Made by a program: the position numbers and the translations under genes. 62,750 nucleotides of DNA, taken from Candidatus Undinarchaeales archaeon (lineage in GTDB: Archaea > SpSt-1190 > JASMDC01). The DNA lies in the NCBI GenBank assembly GCA_030753015.1, contig JASMDC010000019.1:1-62750 (forward strand). Direction: 5' to 3'. Positions 52,296 to 61,215 of this stretch are shown here, in pieces (position 1 is the first letter of the stretch; every line of letters begins with the position of its first letter). The notes under the pieces are model-generated. The model was given only the letters and a program-made list of their open reading frames with translations, was not told the origin of the DNA and ran no database searches.

Positions 52296-53536
52296 ACGCA
52301 CACCTTCACCGTGACTACCTGCGGACAGGCCAGGGGCTGGACAAGCGGGGGATCTAGGTCATCACCGCAACTGTTCCGGCCCAGGTTGAGCCCACACAGG
52401 GTCACCTCGCGCTCCACGCAATACACGGTCCGCGGAGGTGGATCCGTGGGGATGTGACAGGGGCAGAAGAATCCAAAGGGATTGTCGCAGTCGTTACTGG
52501 GATCGTCATCGTACCGACTGTTGTCGAAGCATCGTCGGAACTTAATGAATCGGGCCGGATCGTCATCGGCCACTATATCCGGTAAGTCGGGCACGACAGA
52601 TATAATCCTATTCGCTGCTCCCGCGATGCCCTCTGCTCCTTCCAGCGCCTCCCTTACAGTGCGCGCTGCATAGGTCCGGGGTGTAGGCGGATTCGCCTCG
52701 GGAGGATCCTTCTCGGGGGGGAAAACCTTGGGGAAAAGCTTCGGAATCAACCGATCAAGCTCGCGGTCCTCGGCCATCTGGTCGGCCGTCGCCAGTTCAG
52801 GATTAGTCGCGAAGAAGTTGATACCATAAGTGCTCACGTACCTGACCGTGGGATCCTCGGCGTCCTCGTTGATCCTCTGGGCGAACCGACCGAGGCCTGG
52901 CGGGTCCATGCGCCATTCACCATCATCTACTACAGTGCAATCCTCTGCGGTCGTCACATCCGCTCGTACACACTCACCGACACCACCGTCCCAGGTCCCA
53001 CCGGCCGTCGTGCAGTCCGGATCATTGTCGATAGTGGTCACAACGCACCGTGGATTAGGATCCTCTACCTCCACGATTTCCCGTTTTGCGTATTCGGTAA
53101 GATAGATACGGTACGCGCCTGCGAGCTCGTTATCGATATCCCCCGCGTCGATAGCTACACGATTGGCCTCGTACCACGCAGCATAGCTCATTCCACCCGC
53201 TCCGTCGTCCACCGCTCCCGGTAATAATCCCAAAAGCCACGGGTCCTCGTACTGTATGAAGAACCGGTACACGGGGTACATCCCGGCGATGGTCTCCAGA
53301 CCCATGCTTCCGCAGCTGCGCTCGGGCGGGAACGCGAAGGGGCAGCTCTGGACATGCTCGGCCGACTGGCTGCACGCGTTGATGATGTCATGGGCCAGAC
53401 GCTGGGCATTGAGCGCCTCTGCGTTGGGATAAGGGAAGTGGTGGACGGCCACCGATGAGAGGATGAGCACCGACAGCGTCATGGTGAGGAGGGCGTCCAT
53501 GGTGAAGATGAAGCCCGCCCGCTCACGTCGCTCCAT
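52283..53536 (-). CDS. large pilin-like protein (417 aa)
   Basis: ATG 53536 lies three bases after the stop of the secreted Cys-rich gene. Signal RRERAGFIFTMDALLTMTLSVLILSS, with the acidic residue as Asp and displaced. The ectodomain includes one Cys/Trp repeat pair (CTTAGGTWDGGVGEC, DDGEWRMD), then a Pro-rich linker and a terminal set of cysteines (CPCHIP, CGLNLGRNSC). Confidence 0.82.
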   Translation of the reverse strand: MERRERAGFIFTMDALLTMTLSVLILSSVAVHHFPYPNAEALNAQRLAHDIINACSQSAEHVQSCPFAFPPERSCGSMGLETIAGMYPVYRFFIQYEDPWLLGLLPGAVDDGAGGMSYAAWYEANRVAIDAGDIDNELAGAYRIYLTEYAKREIVEVEDPNPRCVVTTIDNDPDCTTAGGTWDGGVGECVRADVTTAEDCTVVDDGEWRMDPPGLGRFAQRINEDAEDPTVRYVSTYGINFFATNPELATADQMAEDRELDRLIPKLFPKVFPPEKDPPEANPPTPRTYAARTVREALEGAEGIAGAANRIISVVPDLPDIVADDDPARFIKFRRCFDNSRYDDDPSNDCDNPFGFFCPCHIPTDPPPRTVYCVEREVTLCGLNLGRNSCGDDLDPPLVQPLACPQVVTVKVCVWRE

Positions 53537-53538
53537 GT

Positions 53539-56500
53539 TCACTCTTCCTCCTCTCCTTCCTCTTCGGGGAGAGGTACGATCAAAGCGCTGTCCAGTTCCT
53601 CCAGTGTGGGCACCGGGTCCACCGGTACGAGGCAGGAGGTGAACCCGATGGAGTTGAAGAAGTTGTTGCACAGCGAAGTGGATATGGGCTCGCGGACGGT
53701 GCAGTACTGTACCATGTTCTCCCGCATGGAGATCGCCAGGTCCGCCAGCGGTGCAAAGCTGTTCTCTTCGCCCTCGTACGAGCACTCGAGCTCTGCCGGC
53801 GTCATAGGTGGGTAGAGAGCACGAAGGAGGTAGTTATCCTGATCGAGACCACACTGGGCGAGGTTCTCTGTGATCTCGCACTGGTCGTCCTCATCAGGTG
53901 CCGGGTAGGTGATAAGGTCGTCGAAGAACACGTCCAGGTCGCGTCCGAGACAGACGTTCTCCTCGCAGTCGCCGTGGCCGGGCAGGGTAGCGAACGTGGC
54001 GCACTCCTTAACGTCGTCGCATTCGCTCCCGGCCCGTTTCCCGAGGGCGCACCAGTGCGTGTGGACGCCACCGACGGGATCGGGTTCTTCGGGATTCAGG
54101 CAATAGTAGGGCGTGGGGAATGATCCGTCGTTGATGGCGGTCGCGTACTGGTCGGCCAGCCATTCACAGCAGTCCACGTCGCTGTTACAGCAGGGGAGGG
54201 GCGCTGGTTGGACCAAGTGCGCAGCGCAGATCGCGGCTTCGTCACAGTCAGCAGCTGGAAGGAACAGGGCATGAGTACATCCCTGTTCACAATTATCCGC
54301 GAGATCGTCAAGGTCCTGGCACTGTGTGAATTCGCACGTGTCACCAGGGCAATCAGGATCGAAGCAGTCTGTCGCCACACAGTTGGCGTTCGGATCGTCC
54401 AGGTCGTCTGTGAGACTGAACACGCGGCAGAACTTGCAGTGGTCCGTCTCCATGTCCGGGCAGCACATCCCCAGGTCGAGGTCGATGCACATCCCGGATC
54501 CCTCGCACAGATGCGTCCGGTTCCCCTCGTCCCCCCACCGCTCAGCAAGTTCCTGCTGGAACGGACTGTCGTCTATTGCGTCTGGTGCCCAGGGATCGTT
54601 CATCGGATCGGGCGCCAGGGCGTTCATCTCGTCAGAATAAGGAGCGCGAATGACATAGGGTATATCCATCTCTAGGCACGTGTAAACACGGGGAAGTTCG
54701 TCCTCATCGGTTCCAAGTATCGTCCGCGTCACCACATCCAGGCTCTCAAGGGATTCCGGAGCGCAACATTGGCCGTCCTCGCCCGGAAGCCCGGCATCGA
54801 TCTCCTCGGCAATGAGCGTAGCCTTGAGATTTGCGTAGTACGACTCTTTCTGAGCCCGGTAAGTCGAGTTCAGTATGTCCCCCCCGGCGTTAGCTAGGGT
54901 TTGGAGGGTAACATCCTCGAACTCCTGGGGATGGACGCATGAATACCACTGTCCGCCCATGCAGTAGTGGTCGCGGTAGTCACTGTCAGCGTTCCAACCG
55001 ACACCGAACACGTCCTCAAGGTTCTGGGTGAGCGCCGGATCCGGGAGGCACATGGGCAGCGGATCGCCGAACCACTCCACACCGTAGGCGAATCCAGTGC
55101 AGGTATCCTCGGTCACGATGAGGGGGACCACGCAGTGTAGAAAGCCCGCGTCCCACTGGCCGTTGTAGGGTGCGCTCTCGCAGGTCTCCCGGTCCCACTC
55201 CGCCTCCTCGTCTTCGGCCACGATACAACGGGGATCGGGATCCGCGCACGTGAACTGGAGCAGGCGGAGATGGTCGGGATCGGTATAGGCGTCCAGAGTG
55301 CTGTTCCATGAGCAGCGGGAGAAGTCCTTGCACCCCACATCGTACCTCTCGCATGTCGCAGTATGAGCACCTGCATCGTAATTGCATCGCTGGACGCGCC
55401 ACTGGCTGTTCCCTTCCGCGTCAACGTGGCACCGGTCGCAGTTCTTGCTAAAGGTGTCCGTGTCAGCCGCGTCAAGCATTACGCGACAATCATCGAGGTC
55501 GTCGGGATCATTGTCAGGATCGTTACAGGCATAATGCCATTGAGCGTCCTCCAAACACTCCTCCGTGACCTCTATTTCTCCGGGGGGTGGGAGGGGTTCG
55601 TCCGAGCACACCACGGCACCGTTGCCCATATCAACATCACACCGGGCGTCTCTGGCCACGCCGCTTGTAGAGCAGTACTTGCACGTGATACCGTCCGGGT
55701 TCGGATCATCACCATCGGGCTCGATACACGCATCCTCGATGGGCGGTGCGCCGGGAGGCGGCCCGAGGGTCAGCGGATCGCCGGACTCGACATAGTAGCA
55801 CTGGATCGGTAGCACATCTTCGGTCGGCAGGGGATCGCAGGTTATGGGATCGAGGAGATCTCCGTACACGGCGGGCATCACGCACCGACGCGTCTCGCCG
55901 ATAGCGAATCGGGCGTTGTCGACATCGTTGATGCAGCGCGAGCACTGTACGGTCCCGCCCTCCTGTGAACCGCACTGGAACGTCCTCTCCCCATCGGCGA
56001 GGACGGGGAGGCAGTCGTCCTCCTCATTGGATTCGTCACACTCCGCCAGACCATCCACTCGAGAACAGCCCGAGGTCACGATACTGCCGTCACTCTCGCA
56101 GAATTTACAATCGATGTCATCGAGGTTCTCTGCATCACATGCGGCTTCCAGCGGAGCGTTCCCCGAGTAGCACGAGTCGGTGGACTGCTGGCACTTGTGC
56201 AGGTTGCCGTTGCACCGTACCTGCTGCGCCACGACCCCTTCGTCGACAAGACACTTGTCACAGTACACAATATTGTTCTCAGCGTCCACCTGACAGGGAT
56301 TCTCGTTGGGATTGCAGTCCTTCTGCAGTTCCCCGACCGCCAAGAAGGCCCTGCCGGTGACATCCGATATCAGACATGTATCAGCCATCAGCTTGCCAGT
56401 CAGGTCGCAGTAGAAGCACAGCCTCTTGTCCTCGTCCCCGCCGCTGCAGGCCACCGCTGCGGTAACGGGACCGGTGTAGTACGGGACCTCCGTCTCGATG

Positions 56501-56901
56501 CACCCACTGCCTCCGGCCAATTTGTCCATCACGTCACACCTGCGCTGCTGGACAGCGCCGGTATCCAGGCATGCCTCCTCGCAGTAGGCGCTCCCCGTGC
56601 CCGAGTCCCGCTTGCACGATTCTGCGAAACCGCAGTCGGTCGCCACGGGCGGTGAACAGGTGCAGGTGCCATCGCCCTCGTTGATGACGCAATCCCATTC
56701 ATTGAGGACGGCGTCAAGTGTACATCCAGCGCAGCTGAAGGGAGGACCTGTGTCGTAGTCGCAGGTGACAGGATTACTATCGACCAGCTGGATAGTGTTC
56801 CCCGGTCCAAGAACGCATGCAGCGCTGACCGGTGTGAAGAGAATCAGAAATAGTAGAAGGAGGGTGATGACTGGCGAATCTCGCACGCCATCACCCTTCA
56901 T
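53539..56901 (-). CDS. secreted 1120-aa cysteine-rich protein of the pilin operon
   Basis: ATG 56901 is chosen as 13 bases after the preceding stop; the open frame extends further upstream but would overlap that gene. It has a Sec signal peptide (SPVITLLLLFLILFTPVSA) rather than a pilin signal, and no membrane helix at the end. Cysteines occur throughout, in modules such as CKFCESDGS, CRCINDV and CCNSDVDCC, with many Asp-rich, Pro-rich loops. The C-terminus is a run of glutamates. By size and position among minor pilins it recalls bacterial PilY1 (tip adhesin), but no sequence relation is seen. Confidence 0.83.
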   Translation of the reverse strand: MKGDGVRDSPVITLLLLFLILFTPVSAACVLGPGNTIQLVDSNPVTCDYDTGPPFSCAGCTLDAVLNEWDCVINEGDGTCTCSPPVATDCGFAESCKRDSGTGSAYCEEACLDTGAVQQRRCDVMDKLAGGSGCIETEVPYYTGPVTAAVACSGGDEDKRLCFYCDLTGKLMADTCLISDVTGRAFLAVGELQKDCNPNENPCQVDAENNIVYCDKCLVDEGVVAQQVRCNGNLHKCQQSTDSCYSGNAPLEAACDAENLDDIDCKFCESDGSIVTSGCSRVDGLAECDESNEEDDCLPVLADGERTFQCGSQEGGTVQCSRCINDVDNARFAIGETRRCVMPAVYGDLLDPITCDPLPTEDVLPIQCYYVESGDPLTLGPPPGAPPIEDACIEPDGDDPNPDGITCKYCSTSGVARDARCDVDMGNGAVVCSDEPLPPPGEIEVTEECLEDAQWHYACNDPDNDPDDLDDCRVMLDAADTDTFSKNCDRCHVDAEGNSQWRVQRCNYDAGAHTATCERYDVGCKDFSRCSWNSTLDAYTDPDHLRLLQFTCADPDPRCIVAEDEEAEWDRETCESAPYNGQWDAGFLHCVVPLIVTEDTCTGFAYGVEWFGDPLPMCLPDPALTQNLEDVFGVGWNADSDYRDHYCMGGQWYSCVHPQEFEDVTLQTLANAGGDILNSTYRAQKESYYANLKATLIAEEIDAGLPGEDGQCCAPESLESLDVVTRTILGTDEDELPRVYTCLEMDIPYVIRAPYSDEMNALAPDPMNDPWAPDAIDDSPFQQELAERWGDEGNRTHLCEGSGMCIDLDLGMCCPDMETDHCKFCRVFSLTDDLDDPNANCVATDCFDPDCPGDTCEFTQCQDLDDLADNCEQGCTHALFLPAADCDEAAICAAHLVQPAPLPCCNSDVDCCEWLADQYATAINDGSFPTPYYCLNPEEPDPVGGVHTHWCALGKRAGSECDDVKECATFATLPGHGDCEENVCLGRDLDVFFDDLITYPAPDEDDQCEITENLAQCGLDQDNYLLRALYPPMTPAELECSYEGEENSFAPLADLAISMRENMVQYCTVREPISTSLCNNFFNSIGFTSCLVPVDPVPTLEELDSALIVPLPEEEGEEEE

Positions 56902-56914
56902 ACCTGCGGCCCGT

Positions 56915-57505
56915 TTAACACGACGGCATACGCTGAGCGGCAGCGTTACCCATGATGATGTTCGGCCTGCCTCCCGTGTAGTCGAAGGAGATATACAACG
57001 TGGTACACTGGGGACCCATAGTGCCGCCGGCGTCAAAAGCGTGGCACTCTCCGTCCTGGAGGTTAGTGTAGTCGTCGGCAATGTTATCCGGCTCCGTCTG
57101 GGTCTGGATCTGGAATCCCAGAGTCTCGGCACCATCGGTAGCTATCTTACCGGCCATGCCGTTGGGCGGGTCACCGCCACCCTGGTCGAACAGGTCATCG
57201 TCGCATGATGTAGGCATAGGGATCGTGAAGCATGTGAAATCCCTGCCCAGGCCCTTGCCGCGTGCCACACATTGTCTTATGGCCCTATCGATGTCGTCCG
57301 CGCACCCGAAGGCCGGGTCCACTGCGTACTGCTCGGACTGGGGCAGCGAACGGAGACAGAGCCACCGCTTCATCTGGAACGCGACGAAGGCCGCGATCGC
57401 CAGACCCGCCGTGGCGATGATTAGATATTCGAGCGGGATGGCACCGCGCTCATCGCTGGCCATCCTCCTGAGAAGCATCTTCTTGCTCAGCTTGTACTTT
57501 CTCAT
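56915..57505 (-). CDS. archaeal pilin-like protein, first gene of the operon (196 aa)
   Basis: The ATG at 57505 is about 22 bases from GATAAAAAGC (57527-57536), so the operon mRNA is probably leaderless. Class III signal: SDERGAIPLEYLIIATAGLAIAAFVAF with Glu at +5 (Ala at +1 instead of Gln). The ectodomain has six to seven cysteines (CLRSL, CADDIDRAIRQC, CHAFDAGG). Ordinary pilin size. Confidence 0.86.
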   Translation of the reverse strand: MRKYKLSKKMLLRRMASDERGAIPLEYLIIATAGLAIAAFVAFQMKRWLCLRSLPQSEQYAVDPAFGCADDIDRAIRQCVARGKGLGRDFTCFTIPMPTSCDDDLFDQGGGDPPNGMAGKIATDGAETLGFQIQTQTEPDNIADDYTNLQDGECHAFDAGGTMGPQCTTLYISFDYTGGRPNIIMGNAAAQRMPSC

Positions 57506-57526
57506 ACTATTATGGAGACACGTATG

Positions 57527-57536
57527 CTTTTTATCT
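57527..57536 (-). promoter_or_regulatory. TATA-like box of the pilin operon
   Basis: GATAAAAAGC on the minus strand, ending 22 bases before the first ATG. No other promoter-like gap is seen in the following 13.7 kb, because the genes overlap or nearly touch. The 57537-57720 stretch between this box and the CBS gene shows no gene or clear RNA structure. Confidence 0.5.
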
Positions 57537-57720
57537 GTTACGCAAGGCGCCGCGCACCGACCAATCGAAGGTAGGAGAGCATACGCTGATGTGAAGGTCC
57601 GTGCCCAGCGCAGGATAGAGCCCCGGTGATGCGCTCAAGGGTCCTTGTCCTGACTGGGCGAGGGGGGATAGTCCCCCGACTGGTCGGGAGGGGCGTTCGC
57701 CGACGGATCGGTCCGGACGC

Positions 57721-58113
57721 TCAGCTCTGGACGATGCTCTGCAGGGCTTCCATCATGTCCAGAGGCGAAACGTAACCCAGCACGTCTCCGGATGCGGAGT
57801 CGCAGACGACGACGGCCGAGGGCCGCACGCGGCGGATGTCATGGTCCACGTTCTTGATGTCGGTCTCAGGATTGACCTTGACGACGTTCTCGTCCATGAT
57901 GTCCTTGGCGCAGGCGACGGTCGGGTCCTTTGCCTCGACTACAGTCTTGGCGACGATGATGTCCATCGTGATGGCACCCACGATCTCTTTCCCGGCCCTC
58001 ACGAGGGCGGTACCGTAGTAGCCCTGGAGCAGCCGCTTGGCCACCTGCTGCACGGTCTCGTCGGGTCCGACGATGATATATTCGTCATCCACCTTAAGGT
58101 CAGATACTAACAT
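57721..58113 (-). CDS. CBS-domain protein
   Basis: A 130-aa protein made of two CBS motifs: IIVGPDETVQQVAKRLLQGYYGTALV...IVGAITMDIIV, and NVVKVNPETDIKNV...PSAVVV...VLGYVSPLDMM. Such pairs bind adenine nucleotides or SAM and regulate a partner. No partner domain is attached. TTTTTTAAAAC near 58152 is the TATA-like box. Confidence 0.88.
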   Translation of the reverse strand: MLVSDLKVDDEYIIVGPDETVQQVAKRLLQGYYGTALVRAGKEIVGAITMDIIVAKTVVEAKDPTVACAKDIMDENVVKVNPETDIKNVDHDIRRVRPSAVVVCDSASGDVLGYVSPLDMMEALQSIVQS

Positions 58114-58152
58114 AGCGCATCACTTACCTGCCGCAGATACACACTGAGTTTT

Positions 58153-58187
58153 AAAAAAGTTTAGCATGAGGCGCGGCCTCGCCTCAG
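58153..58187 (-). terminator. hairpin plus T-run terminator
   Basis: TGAGGCG/CGCCTCA (58168-58187 on the plus strand) forms a 7-bp stem across the stop codon of the upstream minus-strand gene and is followed on the minus strand by TTTTTT. It would end that transcript. The same T-run lies in the promoter of the CBS gene. Confidence 0.5.
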
Positions 58188-58645
58188 ATCGTCTGATGTC
58201 GTCGCACCTCATAGAGGATGATGGCCGCCAGCCCTATCTCGGACAGCCCCTTGATCTCCGGAAGGTGGACGGACACGCCGGTCTCCACCTGTCCCTTGAG
58301 GCCGGGCGGATTGACGCCGCTGAACACCAGCATGACCTCGCCCTCGCCCTTGAGCTCGCCGCCAATGGCCTCGGTATCGATCTCGGTGCTCTCCTTCGTG
58401 TGCTCGATGAGATAGGCCTTGTCGGGACCGAAGAGGTTAACTGCCTCGAAGAGATCGTCGACGGCCATCACCGTGCGCCCCTCCGTCCATGCCAGATGCT
58501 GGACCTCCTTCACCCCGCGTGTCTTTGCGTCGGTCATGGGGCGTGAGAGGACGAGGATGTCCACGTTGAAGGCGAAGACCGTCTTAGCGAACTCCTCCAG
58601 CTTGCGGGCGTTGGCCACGTCATGGTAGACGACAATGAGGGTCAA
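58184..58645 (-). CDS. SPOUT-like putative RNA methyltransferase
   Basis: A 153-aa protein with TTG start at 58645, about 26 bases from the shared TATA box. The C-terminal part (MLVFSGVNPPGLKGQVETGVSVHLPEIKGLSEIGLAAIILYEV) has the order of the SPOUT knot: a glycine-rich loop, strand, IP/LP-motif and a closing helix. The N-terminal half is a Rossmann-like fold. The family resembles archaeal proteins of unknown function (DUF531-type). RNA methylation is likely but unproven. Confidence 0.6.
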   Translation of the reverse strand: MTLIVVYHDVANARKLEEFAKTVFAFNVDILVLSRPMTDAKTRGVKEVQHLAWTEGRTVMAVDDLFEAVNLFGPDKAYLIEHTKESTEIDTEAIGGELKGEGEVMLVFSGVNPPGLKGQVETGVSVHLPEIKGLSEIGLAAIILYEVRRHQTI

Positions 58646-58669
58646 TGCCCTGCGATGTGCTGCCCAATG

Positions 58670-58676
58670 TATAAAT
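58670..58676. promoter_or_regulatory. shared TATA box (divergent promoter)
   Basis: TATAAAT read on the plus strand and ATTTATA on the minus strand lie about 24 bases before ATG 58697 and about 28 bases before TTG 58645. It is the second case in the window of one box placed for two leaderless starts. Confidence 0.5.
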
Positions 58677-58696
58677 CTTCATCAGTGCACGGCGGG

Positions 58697-59599
58697 ATGT
58701 GTATGGCAGGGGACGCGGGGAGGGGCTCGATCAAGCTCATTGCTGCGGGCGAGACCGCCCTGCGCGCCGTGAACGGGCTCAGGGGCTCTGGTCGCGTGGT
58801 GGCCGTGTTCCGCCGGGCCGTGCACCTTGAGCTACCCCCTGCGGGTATGGCCGCGGTGTGCGTGCGCGATGTGGCCCCCGCCCCGCTCAACCTCGTGGCG
58901 GAGCTCTCACAAACAATGGACCTCGGTACTCTCTTTGCTCGGGACGATAGTGTGCGTCGGGAAGGGACATCGCTTGTGGTCGGTGAGCTGGCGTTCGATC
59001 TTGTGAGCGCTCCCGTATGGCATCCCCCTCCCCCGCCTGTCGCTATCGACTGGTCGGGCCTGTCGGACCGCGCGCACATCTGTGCAGCGACGGCCGCGGG
59101 CGTGCGGGAAGGGCTCGGCCCACTGGCGGCGGCAACGCTGGACGGGGAGAGGCCTGACGAGCTGGGTGCGCTCGCCCGGACGGCCCATGGACCTGTCCTG
59201 CTCCTTAGGGAAGGGGTGCAGATCAAGGATATCACGCTCGTATGTCGGGGTGCCCGCCAACTGGTAGGCCTCGGACCGGGCCTCACACCATCGGGTGACG
59301 ACGTGCTGGTGGGGATGCTGGCGGTGCTCTCACTGGCTGGTGAGACGTGGGTGGGTGAGGCCGTGGCGCCGGCGGTGCGTGATACGCCCGATTTCTCCCA
59401 GGCCGTGCTGCTGGAAGCGTGCAGGGGCGGGTTCGCAGCGGACGTGGACGCGCTGGCACGTGCGCTCCTCGCGGGCAACGCTGATGCCGTCGATGCCGCG
59501 TCGCGAGAGCTTCTTGATCACGGGGCCACTTCAGGCTCCGACATCTGTGCAGGTGTCGCCCTCGGGGCCTCGCTCGTGACCGACCTGCATAACACATAA
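58697..59599 (+). CDS. allH: AllH-type (DUF2877) subunit of oxamate-carbamoyltransferase complex
   Basis: Start ATG 58697 (or 58703). The 300-aa protein matches DUF2877: the N-terminal RAVHLELP strand, GLGPGLTPSGDDVLVGML near residue 213, and a C-terminal ATSGSDICAGVALGA. In E. coli the corresponding protein (YlbF/AllH) forms oxamate carbamoyltransferase with FdrA (AllF) and YlbE (AllG), which are encoded next here. The reaction forms carbamoyl phosphate from oxalurate in allantoin breakdown. Whether this archaeon uses oxalurate is not known. Confidence 0.82.
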   Translation: MCMAGDAGRGSIKLIAAGETALRAVNGLRGSGRVVAVFRRAVHLELPPAGMAAVCVRDVAPAPLNLVAELSQTMDLGTLFARDDSVRREGTSLVVGELAFDLVSAPVWHPPPPPVAIDWSGLSDRAHICAATAAGVREGLGPLAAATLDGERPDELGALARTAHGPVLLLREGVQIKDITLVCRGARQLVGLGPGLTPSGDDVLVGMLAVLSLAGETWVGEAVAPAVRDTPDFSQAVLLEACRGGFAADVDALARALLAGNADAVDAASRELLDHGATSGSDICAGVALGASLVTDLHNT

Positions 59600-59637
59600 A
59601 TCATTTCGGCAGCTTCCCCTGACGTTCCGTGATCACC

Positions 59638-61215
59638 ATGGTCGTGCGCGCTATCATCCAGAAGAACGCCTACCGTGACTCCGTATTCCTCATGAACCTC
59701 TCCCGCCGTCTTGGAGAGATGGACGGTGTCGGTAAGGCACACGCCCTCATGGGCACACCGACGAACATCAGACTGCTGAAGGAGGACGGCCTCCTCGTGC
59801 CCGAGCTGGAGGGCGCAGGGCCCAACGACCTCCTCGTTGTTGTCGAGGCGGCGAGCGACGACGTTGCGGACGCTGCCGTGAAGGCCGCGACCAGTACAGC
59901 CACAGCGCTTCGAGATGCAGGTGAACGGGCGTTCCCGTCCACCGCTGCCGCCCTGGAAGGATCGCCGGGCGCGAACCTCGCGCTCATCTCCATCCCCGGC
60001 CCCTTCGTACGCCGCGAGGCCATGCGTGTCCTGGACGAAGGGCTGAACGTGTTCCTCTTCTCAGACAATGTCTCCCTGGAGGACGAGGTCGCTCTAAAGC
60101 AACGGGCGAAGGAGAAGGGGCTCATCGTCATTGGCCCCGGTGCTGGGACCGCGATCGTCGGTGGGACCGCGATCGCCTTCGCCAACAGTATCCGGCCCGG
60201 ACCCGTGGGGATCGTAGGTGCGTCCGGCACCGGTATACAGGAGATCACCGTCCAGCTTCATCGCAGGGGCGGTGGCATCACCCACGCCATCGGGACGGGA
60301 GGCAGGGACCTCTACCGCGACGTAGGGGGTATCTCCTTCCTGACCGGTATGGACGCCCTTATCGCGGACAAGGACACCAAGGTGCTCGTGCTCGTGTCCA
60401 AGCCCGCCCATCCTGAAGTGGAGGCACTGGTGCTCGAACGGGCGAGGGCCGCCAAGGCGGCCGGAAAGCCGGTCATTGTCCATTTCATCGGCGGGGATCC
60501 CGTCGCCGTGGAGGCTGCCGGGCTCGTACCAGCGGCCACTCTGGAGGACGCTGCGGCCGCCGCCCTGGCCCTCCTCCATGGTAAGGAGCACTCACCGATC
60601 ATCTTCTCCGCTCCGCGGGATGAGGTCATGGCCATGGCTCGACAGGCCCAAGATGGCCTCATCGATGGCCAGACCGATATACGTGGCCTCTTCTCCGGCG
60701 GGACGTTGTGCGGCGAGGCGCTCCTGGTGCTGGGACCGGTCCTCGGTCCGGTCCGCTCTAACGCCACCAAGAACCCTGCGCTCAAGCTGGCCGATCCCAA
60801 TGTCAGCGAGGGCAACACCTGCGTGGACCTGGGCGAGGAGGAGTTCACCCAGGGACGCCCCCATCCCATGATCGACCATACGCTCCGCTGCCAACGCCTG
60901 GTGCAGGAGGCCCGCGATCCGGCCACTGCGGTCATACTCCTCGATGTGGTACTGGGGTACGGTTCCTCGGAGGATCCCGCCGGCTCCCTCATCCCCGCGA
61001 TCCAGGAAGCGAAAGCGATCGCCGCTGCAGAGGGCAGGTCGCTGGTCGTCGTAGCCTCGGTATGTGGTACCGACCTCGATCCCCAGGACCTGGCCAGCCA
61101 GGAGGCCGCCCTCCGGGAGGCGGGGGTCGTAGTACTTCCATCCAACGCACAGGCTGCGCGCATGGCGGCACTTATCGCCACTCGCGGAGATGCTGAGAAG
61201 ATAATCTTCGGGTGA
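59638..61215 (+). CDS. fdrA: FdrA/AllF subunit (succinyl-CoA-synthetase-like)
   Basis: The ATG at 59638 matches the FdrA start (MVVRAIIQKNAYRDSVFLM); a GTG nine bases upstream is a leaderless option behind ACATAAATC. The 525-aa protein has CoA-ligase-type domains: GPVGIVGASGTGIQEITVQL, GTGGRDLYRDVGG, and NATKNPALKLADPNV near residue 380. The phosphohistidine loop of true succinyl-CoA synthetases is altered, as in FdrA. It is the large subunit of the AllFGH complex. Its stop overlaps the start of the next gene (TGATG). Confidence 0.85.
   Translation: MVVRAIIQKNAYRDSVFLMNLSRRLGEMDGVGKAHALMGTPTNIRLLKEDGLLVPELEGAGPNDLLVVVEAASDDVADAAVKAATSTATALRDAGERAFPSTAAALEGSPGANLALISIPGPFVRREAMRVLDEGLNVFLFSDNVSLEDEVALKQRAKEKGLIVIGPGAGTAIVGGTAIAFANSIRPGPVGIVGASGTGIQEITVQLHRRGGGITHAIGTGGRDLYRDVGGISFLTGMDALIADKDTKVLVLVSKPAHPEVEALVLERARAAKAAGKPVIVHFIGGDPVAVEAAGLVPAATLEDAAAAALALLHGKEHSPIIFSAPRDEVMAMARQAQDGLIDGQTDIRGLFSGGTLCGEALLVLGPVLGPVRSNATKNPALKLADPNVSEGNTCVDLGEEEFTQGRPHPMIDHTLRCQRLVQEARDPATAVILLDVVLGYGSSEDPAGSLIPAIQEAKAIAAAEGRSLVVVASVCGTDLDPQDLASQEAALREAGVVVLPSNAQAARMAALIATRGDAEKIIFG

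Noticed and set aside
57537-57720. Possible RNA gene in the gap after the pilin-operon promoter
   Set aside because: Short G-rich hairpins are present, but no tRNA arms, SRP or RNase P signature is seen, and such hairpins are expected by chance at this composition.
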